From positions 1 to 64,000 of the forward strand of contig JAPOWQ010000028.1 of assembly GCA_026707585.1 (NCBI GenBank): a DNA stretch of 64,000 bases, written 5' to 3'. The position numbers and the translations under genes are program-made. The DNA comes from Chloroflexota bacterium (GTDB taxonomy: Bacteria; Chloroflexota; UBA11872). Positions 17,250 to 26,959 of this stretch are shown here, in pieces. The notes under the pieces are model-generated. The model searched no databases. It saw nothing but the letters and a program-made list of their open reading frames with translations, and was not told where the DNA came from. Numbering within the stretch: position 1 is the stretch's first letter; every line of letters begins with the position of its first letter.

Positions 17250-18617
17250 TCACCCGGGAGCGCGCCGCTCGACCGACGGTCGCGGAATCAGCGCCGGCGC
17301 CAGGCTTGCTTCCAACACGTCGTCGACGGCATCGCGCGCGAGCGCGTCCTTCACCACCCGCAGTGCGTCGCGAAACGCTTCGAGCGTAATACCCAGATCA
17401 CGGTCGCTGTGCACCGAGCTGTGTCGTGGATGCGTATTGAATAAGACGCCCCGCTTGGCGGTTTCCTGCGCTACCAGCACGTTGAGCTTCTTCGATTCCT
17501 CCGCATCGAACGGCTCGGTGAAGGTGAAACCTGGGGTGGCGGCCAGACCGGCGACTTCCACTGGCACGTCCATTTCGTCCAGCACTTCCCGCAGGCCCGA
17601 CTGCAGGCGCTCGCCGTAGTCGCTGAGTTGCGCTGGCACGTCACGCCGCTCGATTTCCTTCAAAGTCGTGATCGCCGCCGTAATGCCCACCAGGTCACTC
17701 CAGTAGGTGCTGCTCACGAACATGTTCGACGCCGGCTCCATCACCCAGCGCTTGCCGACCACCGCGCCCATGGCGTACCCGTTCGAGATCGCCTTCGCGA
17801 AGCACGCCAGGTCCGGGACCACGCCGACAAACTCTTGGATCCCGGTGGCGCTATACCGGAAGTTGGTCGTGACCTCGTCGAAGATCAGCACCACGTTCTC
17901 GCGCGTCGCCAGCTCGCGTACGCCGGCTAGGTAGCCCTCGGGCGGCGCTTCGCCCATCAGGATGGGCTCCATCATGATCGCGGCCACTTGGCCGCGATGC
18001 TGATCAAGCAGCAACTCAAGCGCTGCAAGGTCTCCCCAGGGAAACGGAATTGAGGTGCCCCGCAGCGCTCTCGGCACTCCGGTTGGCTGAATATTCGGCA
18101 CCGCGAACGGATCGAACGCCCCCTCCTGCAAATGACCTGCCGCCAGGTACCAGTCGTGCCACCCGTGATAGCCGCTGAAGAGCACTACGTCTCGCCCCGT
18201 GGTCCCACGCGCAATGCGCACGGCAATCCCGCACGACTCGCCGCCGCCCTTCGAGAACCGCACCATTTCTGCGCACGGAATCCGCTCGATCAGCAGCTCC
18301 GCCAGTTCGATCTCGCGCTCGCTGTTCAGCGAGTATGTCGTGCCCTTGCCGATTTGCTCGATGACCGCCTGATCCACGACGTCGTCGGCGTATCCCAGGA
18401 TCGCCGAGGTCACCGACATGCCGTAGTCCAGGTACTCCACGCCTCGGTCATCCCAGATGCGCGAGCCCTTGCCGCGCTCGGCGTACACCGGCGCCACCCC
18501 GTTGGCGAATGCGTACGGCCGCCGGCTGATGAGTTGCGAGCCGCCGGGGATCACCCGGTTGGCGCGCTCCCATAGCGCGTAGGAACTCGCCACGTCGTGC
18601 GCGCCGGGATCTTTCAC
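17250..18617 (-). CDS. class III aminotransferase, glutamate-1-semialdehyde aminomutase-like
   Basis: 455 aa, full length. PLP-binding Lys275 lies in CFAKAISNGYAMGA and the ring-stacking Asp in LIFDEVTTNFRYS. The N terminus (RANRVIPGGSQL) is HemL-like. Because it sits among sugar-type dehydrogenases and dioxygenases and away from tetrapyrrole genes, it is more likely a catabolic or sugar/amino-acid aminotransferase than HemL itself. It is co-oriented with the Gfo/Idh copy 3 gene, 145 bases apart. Confidence 0.83.
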   Translation of the reverse strand: MKDPGAHDVASSYALWERANRVIPGGSQLISRRPYAFANGVAPVYAERGKGSRIWDDRGVEYLDYGMSVTSAILGYADDVVDQAVIEQIGKGTTYSLNSEREIELAELLIERIPCAEMVRFSKGGGESCGIAVRIARGTTGRDVVLFSGYHGWHDWYLAAGHLQEGAFDPFAVPNIQPTGVPRALRGTSIPFPWGDLAALELLLDQHRGQVAAIMMEPILMGEAPPEGYLAGVRELATRENVVLIFDEVTTNFRYSATGIQEFVGVVPDLACFAKAISNGYAMGAVVGKRWVMEPASNMFVSSTYWSDLVGITAAITTLKEIERRDVPAQLSDYGERLQSGLREVLDEMDVPVEVAGLAATPGFTFTEPFDAEESKKLNVLVAQETAKRGVLFNTHPRHSSVHSDRDLGITLEAFRDALRVVKDALARDAVDDVLEASLAPALIPRPSVERRAPG

Positions 18618-19047
18618 GTCAGGCCGCCTTTACCCGAGAGAGCGAGGCGTTGGTTCGCCGTCGCCACGAGCGCGCCTCCACGGTAACGCCAGCCCTCGCG
18701 GCTGCCAACAACAGCGCCGCCGGGCTCGTCCCTCCCCGGTCCCCCTATCGAAAAACTTGACATAACCATCCACCATTCCGTCAAAGAACCTGCCCCTCGA
18801 CCATCGCTTGCCATCCATACTCTCTCAGTGTACACTGCGCACCATGACCCCGCAACCCCCACCCCCATCACCCGCCACCCCGAGTACCCCACAAAACGCT
18901 GCGTCCGCTGCCGCTGATGCGTGGCCGCGGCCCCGTGTCTCAGTGCCCCGGATGCCGTGCCGCCGGTGTGGTAAAGCACCATAATCGGTCCCACGCCGCT
19001 CGGAGCCTGCCCGTGCGCTCCCAACGCCGGTCTGGTGGAGAACTTTC
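18618..19047. other. 430-base divergent intergenic region
   Basis: No supported gene. A perfect TTGACA at 18757-18762 could be a plus-strand -35 box, but the sequence 17 bases on (GTCAAA) is a poor -10 box. A short plus-strand frame near 18843-18980 ends in CRRCGKAP and looks chance. GGTGGAG lies seven bases before the GTG at 19048. Confidence 0.4.
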
Positions 19048-20607
19048 GTGACGCCCGCCCGCCGACTTCTCAGCCGTCGGCTTGCGACTCACGCCCCCCC
19101 GCCTGTGCTGGTGGCCTGCCTGGCCCTGGTCCTGATCGCGGCCGTCTACGCGCGCAGCCTCGACAACTACTTCCAATCCGACGACTTCGACTGGCTGTAT
19201 ACCTACGGCCTGCACGCGGCGTCGATCGGCACCGTCCAGGCCGTGCTTGCGCTGCCGGATCCGGCCGCCGTCGATCCTGCGGATCCCTTCACCTGGAACT
19301 ACCGTCCCACCACGGCGCTCCTCGTAAACCTGCTGTATCGCCTGTTCGGCGTAGCCGCGCCGGCCGGTTATCACGCGGTGCTGATTGCGGGCCACTTGGT
19401 GGCCTCGGTGCTGGCCGGCCTCCTGGCCAGCCGCCTCACGCGCCGCAGCTGGATCGGCGTAGCTGTAATTGCGGTGTTCGGGCTCCACTTCGCACACGTG
19501 GAAACGGTGGCTTGGTTTGGCTCGATCGCCGAAGTGCTGGCCGGCGTGCTCGCGCTGGGGGCAGCGCTTGCATTCCTGCAGTTCCGTCAGTCAGACCGCA
19601 CCCGCTGGGCCTGGACCACGGTATTGGTCTACGGCCTGTCGCTCGGCGCCAACCCTACGGCAGCGCCGATCCTCGGCCTGTTTCTGCTGGTGGACCTCTG
19701 GCGCTTCGCTCGTGGCGACGGACGGTGTTGGCGGGCGTTTTGGGTCTATCTGCCGCTGCTGGCGCTGGCGGGCGCCTACCTCGCCATCGAAGCCGCTGCG
19801 CTGAGCGTAGCGGCCGGCAGTGGCGGCTACGGGTACCGTCTCGGTCCCCACATGCTCCTCAACGCCGTCTGGTACCCGACGGTGCTCCTGGCACCGTTTA
19901 CCGAGCCGGAACTGTTCGATGTGCACCGCGCGTTGCTTGCCATTCTGGATGGAGGCGGCACGATCGCTGACGCGCTGGCGACGCCGCAATTCGTTCCCGT
20001 CCTCGCTGCGCATCTTGTGGTCGTCGGCGCACTTCTCCTGGTTGCGGTTCGCGGTCCGGGATGGGCTCGACTGGCTGGTGGCGCAGCGCTGGCTCTTGAA
20101 GCGCCATTCGTTCTGCTCGGCGGAACGATGTTTCACTTTGCCTATCTGCCCGCCGCTTTTTTTCTGACGCTCGGCGTTGCCGCGCTGGTCAGCGCCTGTC
20201 GACTGATTGTCAAGTCGCCGGCCTGGTCCTGGATGCCAGCGGCAGGGCTGTTGGTCCTTGCCACAGGTCTTCTGGCCTGGCAGACGCATGACCGCCTGGA
20301 CGACTGGGAGTTCGCGGCCGGCCTGAGTCACCGTCTGGTGCAGAGTGCCCATGCCGAGCTTGGCGAGGTGCCGGCGGGGTCGACCATCATTACCGCGGAC
20401 TTGCCGAACACGGTCAATGGCGCCTTCGTCTTTCGCGAAGGATTCCCGGCGGCGCTCAAAGTTACTTACGGCCGCGCGGACCTGGAGGTTCAGACATTCA
20501 GTCGGCCAGTCCTGACACGCCTGATGTCGGAGTCCGGTGTAGGCGATCGCCGGTACTTTCTCACCTACGACCCACTGGCCAGGGTGCTTCGTCGCGAGGC
20601 GCCCTGA
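19048..20607 (+). CDS. multi-pass membrane protein, GT-C glycosyltransferase-like
   Basis: 519 aa with about ten hydrophobic helices and a short extracytoplasmic C-terminal domain. After the first helix (residues about 19-35) the loop reads NYFQSDDFDWLY; an acidic pair in the first outer loop is the hallmark of GT-C lipid-linked sugar transferases. Start is GTG with GGTGGAG seven bases before it. It opens a 16.6-kb stretch of similar membrane proteins and would use polyprenyl-phosphate sugars at the outer face of the membrane. Confidence 0.7.
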   Translation: MTPARRLLSRRLATHAPPPVLVACLALVLIAAVYARSLDNYFQSDDFDWLYTYGLHAASIGTVQAVLALPDPAAVDPADPFTWNYRPTTALLVNLLYRLFGVAAPAGYHAVLIAGHLVASVLAGLLASRLTRRSWIGVAVIAVFGLHFAHVETVAWFGSIAEVLAGVLALGAALAFLQFRQSDRTRWAWTTVLVYGLSLGANPTAAPILGLFLLVDLWRFARGDGRCWRAFWVYLPLLALAGAYLAIEAAALSVAAGSGGYGYRLGPHMLLNAVWYPTVLLAPFTEPELFDVHRALLAILDGGGTIADALATPQFVPVLAAHLVVVGALLLVAVRGPGWARLAGGAALALEAPFVLLGGTMFHFAYLPAAFFLTLGVAALVSACRLIVKSPAWSWMPAAGLLVLATGLLAWQTHDRLDDWEFAAGLSHRLVQSAHAELGEVPAGSTIITADLPNTVNGAFVFREGFPAALKVTYGRADLEVQTFSRPVLTRLMSESGVGDRRYFLTYDPLARVLRREAP

Positions 20608-20639
20608 TCAGGTCATTCGCGAGCCATTCTCCGGCCGCG

Positions 20640-22205
20640 TTAGCTCGGACTGAACTCCAGTACGCTGACCTTCGTCTTTGCGCCCGGACGCTCGAATTCG
20701 GCCACCGGTGTGAACTCCGGGTTGAGATGGAGGAACGTTGCTTCGTCGTCCTGATTGCCGTTGATGAGGGCGTACACAGGGACACCATGTCTTCGCCAGG
20801 CGTCTGCAACGCCGCCCGCGGGGTGACGAATGCGGGTCTCAACGTGGGTTGCCACGTCTGGTCGATTCCGGAGTGTGAGGACGGCAAGGTCCCTGGGTGC
20901 GCCGTAGACATGGTTCGTGAGCACGATCGCGGGACCAGGTTCGGCGGCGGTCGCCTCGGCGATCCATTGGAGCGCCTCCGTCTGTCCGAAGCCCGACGAC
21001 CACTCTTCGATGTATTGCGCGCGGTCGTCGCTAGAGAGAGCGGCTCGCGTCGGAGCGACGATGACGACCAGGGCCGGGACGGCAAGTGAGAGCAGAACGG
21101 CGAATGTGGCGCCAACCATCCACAGGGACGCCGCATGACCTTGATTGGCCTGGCGGAGCGCGGTGCCAATGACTGCAATCGTGCGTGCGGTCAGCAGCGC
21201 CAGCGGCACAAGGGCGGGCAAGGCGTAGCGAGAGTAGAGCCTCGCTCCGAAGACGATGTGGAACCCGAGCCAGATCACCAGCACCGCCCAAAGCCACCAG
21301 TCGTCACGTCGGCGCGTGACCAACGGCAAAGCCAGTCCGGCGATGGCGGCAACGATGGAGACCGCTGGAAGGTAGGCCAGGGCCCAGCCGCCCATCTGGG
21401 ACAGGTTGTCGGCCCATTGCCCGACGGGGACTGCCACGAGCCGGTCGGGAGTCAGCACGAATCCCCGCGCGTGCTCGAAAGTCTGCGCTGACTTCGGGGC
21501 CAGCAGGAACGCGATGCCCGCGACGCTGGGTGGGACGATGCAGGCCGCGAGTGTCAGCGCGCGGCGCCAAAGTGCGAGCCGGGCGACGAGCATGATGCCG
21601 ACAGCCGGAATGATCAGGAGCAGCGCACCGCTGACCTTCGTCCAAAGGGCCAGCGCCACGACGAGGCCGGCGCCGAGTGCGTGCGGCAGACGGCCTCGGG
21701 CTGCGCGTGCCGACAATGCCCAGACGAGTGCGGTCAGCATTACGATCAGCCCGTCCGTCAGGGCCAGCCGGCTGGTGAAGACCAGGGCGGGCGAGACGGC
21801 CGTGACGGCAGCGGCGATTGCCGCCGGCCATGCGCCGACGAGCCGTGAGCCCGCGTGGAAAACCAACGCCACCGTCAACAGACCGCTGAGGGATGTAATG
21901 AGGCGGCCGGTCAGGATCGGATCGTCCAACCAGCGTTTCGTGCTGGCCAGCACCCAGATGAATGCCGGAGTCTTCCAGTCCTCGTGAGTCGAAAGCCAAA
22001 GCGTTTCGGCCGATGGCGATTCGGCAAGACGAAGGGCCCAGCGTGCATAGACGGCTTCATCGACGAATGCCGGGAAGTCATCAAGCTTTGCTAGCAGCAT
22101 GACGGCGCTCACCAGAACGGCCACGGCGCCTGCGGCGTGCGGCGTTGCAGCGCACCGCGCCGCCGCGTGCAGGCGGCCGAACAGGCGCGATCGTTCGGCA
22201 CTCAC
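20640..22205 (-). CDS. GT-C glycosyltransferase, PMT/ArnT-like (GT39/GT83 type)
   Basis: 521 aa from GTG at 22205. The open frame extends further upstream but those residues are Arg-rich and run towards the divergent gene. After helix 1 the outer loop reads FVDEAVYARWALRLAES, the D-E pair of GT-C enzymes, followed by THEDWKTPAFIW as in ArnT-like proteins. About ten membrane helices and a soluble C-terminal tail. It would move a sugar from a polyprenyl carrier to lipid, glycan or protein. Confidence 0.75.
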   Translation of the reverse strand: MSAERSRLFGRLHAAARCAATPHAAGAVAVLVSAVMLLAKLDDFPAFVDEAVYARWALRLAESPSAETLWLSTHEDWKTPAFIWVLASTKRWLDDPILTGRLITSLSGLLTVALVFHAGSRLVGAWPAAIAAAVTAVSPALVFTSRLALTDGLIVMLTALVWALSARAARGRLPHALGAGLVVALALWTKVSGALLLIIPAVGIMLVARLALWRRALTLAACIVPPSVAGIAFLLAPKSAQTFEHARGFVLTPDRLVAVPVGQWADNLSQMGGWALAYLPAVSIVAAIAGLALPLVTRRRDDWWLWAVLVIWLGFHIVFGARLYSRYALPALVPLALLTARTIAVIGTALRQANQGHAASLWMVGATFAVLLSLAVPALVVIVAPTRAALSSDDRAQYIEEWSSGFGQTEALQWIAEATAAEPGPAIVLTNHVYGAPRDLAVLTLRNRPDVATHVETRIRHPAGGVADAWRRHGVPVYALINGNQDDEATFLHLNPEFTPVAEFERPGAKTKVSVLEFSPS

Positions 22206-22385
22206 GTCACGTGGCCAATGTCGTCGTTGAATGGGAGCGCCGGCGCCTCCACAGCATGCGAAGCTGTCTCGGTTCGGTCTCGGGTGCGTCGTAGGCTCTG
22301 GCGCGCGTCTCGTGGCGTTAGAGGCCTGCGCCGTACGCTCATGCGGCAAGCTGATCCAAGTTCTTGCAACTCCTACAGTCGAGCG

Positions 22386-23891
22386 ATGACACCGTCGGGC
22401 CCCCAAGCCTCCGGCACGGGGAATAGCGTTTCACGGCGAGATGTTGCCCGCGCCGCGGTTGTGGCGCTGCTGGCCGGCCTCGTCTATCTGCTCTCGTCCG
22501 GGGCGCACGCTTATAGCGTAGATGAAATCACCAACTACGCTTCGGCGCGGGCGCTGGTGGAAACGGGCAGTCCCGACCTGGCGGGCGAGCAGCCGTTTCC
22601 TCGCGAACAGCTGTTGACGCTCAGCCATCCGTCGGCCGACCGGACGACAAGCCGCTATGGATTCCTGTCCTGGGCGGCCATAACACCGGCCTATCTGGCA
22701 GCGAGTTGGTTAGATTCACAGCCGCCGCCGCCCTCGCAGGCGTTTCCTCAGCCCAGCGCAGTGCGTCCCGTAGCAGCGTTGTTGTACGGCCCGGTCGTGG
22801 CGGCCGCCCTGGTTGGCGCGACCTTTCTGCTTGGGCGCAATCTGGGCTTGCGCCCGCGCTCTGCCCTGGCCGCCGCGCTGATCCTGGCGTTTGCAAGTCC
22901 GCTCTGGGTTTATGCGAAGGGGCTGGCCAACATCCCGCTGGCCGCTCTGCTGGCGGTGCTGGCGCTTGTGCCAGTCACTCGTCCTTGTCCGGATGCCCGC
23001 CATTGGACAGCCGGCGGCGTACTGGCCGGGCTTGCAGTGGTTACACGACCGGAGTTCGTCGTCTTCGGGGGCATAGGTGGCGTACTGAGCCTGATGGATT
23101 GGAAGCGTGGACATCGGACCGGTTTAAGCCACTCACTGGTCTACCTCGCTGCGTGGGCCGCGATGGCAGTTCCGGGCGTCGGTCTCTGGAACCTGTATCG
23201 GACTGGCGGATTCCTTGATGTCGGGTATCGATCAGCGTCGATTCTGTGGCAGACGGAGCGAGCCTACATTGGGGTTTTTGGGTCTCTCGCCAGCCCCAGT
23301 TTTGGGCTGCTGGTTTTCATGCCGGTAGCAGCGGTTGGCTTGCTGGGGTTGCTTACAAAGGCATCACACCGACCAGTCTGGCTGGCCATGCTGGCGCTGG
23401 TTGTGATGGCGGCCGTCGGCTATGGCTCGTTTCACGATTGGTCCGGCGGTGTGTCATGGGGGCCGCGGTATCTCACTTCGGTTACGCCGTTCCTGGCGCT
23501 TGGCGTGGGTGCGGTGCTCCAGATGCCTTCTACGACCCTGGCCGTACGACTCGCCACCGCCGGACTCGCGGCTTGGTCGTTGGGTCTGGCGGCGCTTGGA
23601 GTTCTGTTCGACTATCAGACGGGCTGGCGGAACCTCTGGGATCATGGCGCACGGCCGGAGCAGGTGCTATGGAACCCTCATTTTTCGCTGATCGGCGCAC
23701 ATCTTCGGCTGGCCAGACAGTGGCTGGACGGTCTGATTGGACCCGACCTCTATCTTGTCCAGCGTCTGGGTGCGTGGGCGCTCGTCGTGCTGGTGATTGG
23801 TCTGCTCAGCGTGCTCGGACTTGCCCTGGTCATTGAGGGACGCCTTCCTTGGCGCAACAGCAACACAGGCGCACCCGTCCTACCGGAATGA
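22386..23891 (+). CDS. GT-C glycosyltransferase-like multi-pass membrane protein
   Basis: 501 aa from ATG at 22386; open sequence further upstream is Arg-rich and not protein-like. The first helix (AAVVALLAGLVYLLSS) is followed by the outer loop HAYSVDEITNYASARAL with the D-E pair. About ten helices in all. It is divergent from the previous gene and convergent with the tandem array that follows. Role presumably in the same surface glycan pathway. Confidence 0.72.
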   Translation: MTPSGPQASGTGNSVSRRDVARAAVVALLAGLVYLLSSGAHAYSVDEITNYASARALVETGSPDLAGEQPFPREQLLTLSHPSADRTTSRYGFLSWAAITPAYLAASWLDSQPPPPSQAFPQPSAVRPVAALLYGPVVAAALVGATFLLGRNLGLRPRSALAAALILAFASPLWVYAKGLANIPLAALLAVLALVPVTRPCPDARHWTAGGVLAGLAVVTRPEFVVFGGIGGVLSLMDWKRGHRTGLSHSLVYLAAWAAMAVPGVGLWNLYRTGGFLDVGYRSASILWQTERAYIGVFGSLASPSFGLLVFMPVAAVGLLGLLTKASHRPVWLAMLALVVMAAVGYGSFHDWSGGVSWGPRYLTSVTPFLALGVGAVLQMPSTTLAVRLATAGLAAWSLGLAALGVLFDYQTGWRNLWDHGARPEQVLWNPHFSLIGAHLRLARQWLDGLIGPDLYLVQRLGAWALVVLVIGLLSVLGLALVIEGRLPWRNSNTGAPVLPE

Positions 23892-23949
23892 CAGACGACG
23901 CACGAGCGGTGTTCGCAACGAATCTTGATTGGAATCGCTAAAGGTGGAG

Positions 23950-26853
23950 TCACCGAACTAGCATGGCATCGAGCGACCCTTCGTAGGTCTTATAGGTCAC
24001 GGACCCATCGCCGGCCAGGGTGAACTGCAGCACTGGTATCAGCCCGACCTCTTCGCGATTGATGTTGGGTCGGGCGGCGAGTATCCAATGGCCGGGCCGA
24101 AGCGGCGGCTGGGGCTCGGCGAGGCTGGTGTAGTCGGTTCCGTCCCAAACGGCGAGGGTGCCGGTCCGTGGATCGAATTCGTAGAGATAGACGTACTCGT
24201 GAGTCGTGGTTGCGGGGACGGGCTGGACCTGACCATCAAACCAGCGCACAAAGACCTGGTTGAGCCTGATGGTGTCGAAGCGGTAGGGGAGTCGCCAGGG
24301 AGACGCATCGGTCGCGACGACGACCCAATCCTGGCCCTGCCACAGGTCGGTGGCGCGATCGGTGAACGTGGCCGTAAAGGCGATACGGCCGTCAACGGAC
24401 CGCACCTCGGAGAGCTGGATGCTGAAGTCGGATGGTGGAGGGGGCATGAGTGGCGCCACCGTGCCGCTGGGCGCGTAAACGGCGGCTTGCTGATTCCACC
24501 AGATGGGGCGACGAGCCGCAGGCGCGAATGCAGCGGGCGCGATTTGGGCCGGCGCAACAACGAAACCAGGTGTCCGCGGGCCCACGGCGGTGATCGGGAT
24601 CTTGCTTAGCAAGTAGGCGCTCTCAAGCTCTCCCGAGCCATGCAGCCGCGCATGTGGCAACGCCATCGCGATCAGCGTGACCTGTCGCGATTGGATGCCT
24701 GGCGCCAGGTAGACGGATGCGGAAGAGGGGATGGCCTGCCGAAGGGCCTCGAACGAATCCGCGGCCGGCGTGGGATTCATTCGCAGAAACGCCGGCTGGA
24801 TGCGGTAGAGGGACTCGGCTTCGCCCTGCACCAGGGCTTGAAAGAGCCGGGGATCGTCCAGCCAGCGTTGGGCTCGCACGGGCAGCGTGGCGACCCAGGT
24901 GCTGGTGGCGTGCACGTAGCTGAAGCCCAGCCGACGAACGGCTGCCGGTTCGAGGAAGCGCAATACATCGTCGTATTCCGGGCCGGCATACGGGAGGAGG
25001 TGGAGACGGCCGGCCGGGCCCGAGGCATTCGGTCGGCCTGTCGCAATAGTCAGCGCGATGGGATGGGGAGAGAAAATCCGCGCATCGACTGCCGTCTGCT
25101 CGCGGATGTAAGCCCGAACGGATCCGGAGGCAAACGGCGAGATTGCGGTGCGCCCCATCCATCGGAACGACTCGCCGAACTCGGAATGATCGGGCTGGGC
25201 GTTCGCCAGGTGGATGCCGCGGTTGAGCGCGACAGCGAGGGCGCCGGTGGGGGCGGCGAGTGTAGGCCAGATTGCGAGCAAAGATACTGAGGCAAACGCC
25301 ACGAAGCGCCAGCGGGGGCGCAGGGCGCGCAGGCGAAGCGCGGCCGCCACCAGCAGGGCCAGCAGGGCAAAGTTACGGGCGTGCCCGTCCAAACGAACGG
25401 CGTCGCCGGAGATCTCATACCGCAGCACTAACCCGGCGATCAAGAAGACGCCGCTGCTGATTGCCAGCGCCATAACTAGCCGGTGGCCCCTTCCCAGCAA
25501 CGCGGCTCCACCGGCGACCACGGCGGGACCCAACCCCAGCAAGCCAAGACCACCAGGCCCAGGCAAGAAGAACCCTATCGGATGGCGGTGGCTCGCGACT
25601 CCAATCCACCCAACAGAAAGTCCCCCGCCCAGCGCGCCGCTCAACGCCCCGGTAATCATGCTGCCTCCAACGGCCAGGAGTAGCGCGGCCAGCGCCGGCC
25701 CCGTGGCCGCGCGTAGCAGCGCAAGCGCGTGCAGAGGCTCACGCTCGGTAAGCCGGAAGGCTCCCGGAATCCGAGCGAGGCCTCGGCGCTCAGGGCCAAC
25801 ACCGGTCTCGGAGGCCAGGGTCCCGGCGCGCAAAACCGGCAGCGCCAGGAACCGGGCCGCCTCCCTGCTGGCCCAGAGTGCCATTACCACGAGTGCGATG
25901 GTCTCGTCGGCGAGCCCCAAGAACGCGATGAGTGCGGCGACTGTCAGTGGCGCGGTCCAGCTACCGGACCGGTGAGAGGCGACTACATACTCCAGGACCA
26001 CAAGCGACAGGGCGTAGGCGAACGGAAAGGCGGGCTTCCAAATGTTGGGAGGGGATGCCGCTGGTTCTGGTTCGGCCCAGGGAAATTGGATGTCCGGCCA
26101 AAAGATGTTGCTAAGCGAGGCACCAACGTCGCCACTCGGGAGCCCCGACGGCAGGGGGATTTGCAAAATCACGGGGGCGTCACCAACGAGCACCAGCGTC
26201 CAGGCGCCAGCCGTTAGCATCAGCGGTCCAAGAACGATCGCGGCGGGCCAGGCCCCGTGGCGGTACAGCGTGGCGAGAACGACCATGCTGAGGCTCGTCC
26301 AGGCGTACACGCCAACCAGTTCGGTCGTAAACGCCAGATCCGGTCCGATCGGCGGAGCCAAGAGCCCGATGGCCAGGTCCATTCCGTAGTGGTAGGGGAC
26401 AACGGTCCAGGGATTCCAGGGCGTAACCGGCGGCCAGTTCCCGGCCCGAATAAGGGCCGCGAGTCCCAAGTGGAGTTCGGCATCGGGAATCGCGATTACC
26501 TGGCGGCCAGCCAGCGCGATCCAGGACAACACCAAGGCCAAAGTGCAGAACATGGCCAGCGTTCGCCCTGGGAGCTTCAATACTTGAGGCGAGCGGAAAA
26601 GTAACCCGACCCCGAGCGACAGCATGACGACCCAGCCGGCGATTGCCCCTGGCAGCCCGGGCAGTAGGTGGAGGGCGAAGCTGACGCTCAGGCCCCAGAG
26701 CGCCGGACCGATCACCAGGCCTTGCGCCAGCGCCATGAAGTGGTTGCGCTGGCGGAGTGCGACCCGCGCGACCATGTAGCCGAGCGCCGCCAGGGCCAGA
26801 AGTTCAACCGCCAGGAGCACGAGGCCGGGGAGACTTGTCGGGTCTACCGTCAT
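23950..26853 (-). CDS. giant GT-C-like membrane protein, tandem copy 1
   Basis: 967 aa. About a dozen N-terminal membrane helices (residues 1-560) and a long extracytoplasmic C-terminal region. The first outer loop holds PDAELH at 123-128, a D-x-E pair as in GT-C enzymes. It is followed by WPPVTPWNP and YHYGMDL, which recall the YYY/DUF2298 type of archaeal and Chloroflexota membrane proteins. The C-terminal 150 residues (DFSIQLSEV through YEGSLDAMLVR) look like a beta-sandwich and are strikingly alike in all four copies. It is last in the tandem run and 106 bases from copy 2. Sugar donor and acceptor unknown. Confidence 0.7.
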   Translation of the reverse strand: MTVDPTSLPGLVLLAVELLALAALGYMVARVALRQRNHFMALAQGLVIGPALWGLSVSFALHLLPGLPGAIAGWVVMLSLGVGLLFRSPQVLKLPGRTLAMFCTLALVLSWIALAGRQVIAIPDAELHLGLAALIRAGNWPPVTPWNPWTVVPYHYGMDLAIGLLAPPIGPDLAFTTELVGVYAWTSLSMVVLATLYRHGAWPAAIVLGPLMLTAGAWTLVLVGDAPVILQIPLPSGLPSGDVGASLSNIFWPDIQFPWAEPEPAASPPNIWKPAFPFAYALSLVVLEYVVASHRSGSWTAPLTVAALIAFLGLADETIALVVMALWASREAARFLALPVLRAGTLASETGVGPERRGLARIPGAFRLTEREPLHALALLRAATGPALAALLLAVGGSMITGALSGALGGGLSVGWIGVASHRHPIGFFLPGPGGLGLLGLGPAVVAGGAALLGRGHRLVMALAISSGVFLIAGLVLRYEISGDAVRLDGHARNFALLALLVAAALRLRALRPRWRFVAFASVSLLAIWPTLAAPTGALAVALNRGIHLANAQPDHSEFGESFRWMGRTAISPFASGSVRAYIREQTAVDARIFSPHPIALTIATGRPNASGPAGRLHLLPYAGPEYDDVLRFLEPAAVRRLGFSYVHATSTWVATLPVRAQRWLDDPRLFQALVQGEAESLYRIQPAFLRMNPTPAADSFEALRQAIPSSASVYLAPGIQSRQVTLIAMALPHARLHGSGELESAYLLSKIPITAVGPRTPGFVVAPAQIAPAAFAPAARRPIWWNQQAAVYAPSGTVAPLMPPPPSDFSIQLSEVRSVDGRIAFTATFTDRATDLWQGQDWVVVATDASPWRLPYRFDTIRLNQVFVRWFDGQVQPVPATTTHEYVYLYEFDPRTGTLAVWDGTDYTSLAEPQPPLRPGHWILAARPNINREEVGLIPVLQFTLAGDGSVTYKTYEGSLDAMLVR

Positions 26854-26959
26854 TCAGGACATCGGCTGCGGTGCCCGCTGAAGCGGGTTGACGCCACAGC
26901 GTGCCTCGCTGCCGCGTTGCCGGGATTGAGGGCGCAGGGTGGCGATTTGCAATGAAGCA

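Noticed and set aside
17250-18617. Assignment as HemL (tetrapyrrole synthesis)
   Set aside because: Sequence is HemL-like but context is catabolic and no other heme genes are present; kept as a class III aminotransferase of unknown substrate.
18614-19024. Minus-strand 136-codon frame upstream of the aminotransferase gene, and short CxxC-containing plus-strand frames
   Set aside because: Low-complexity composition, no ribosome-binding site and no match to a zinc-ribbon pattern.
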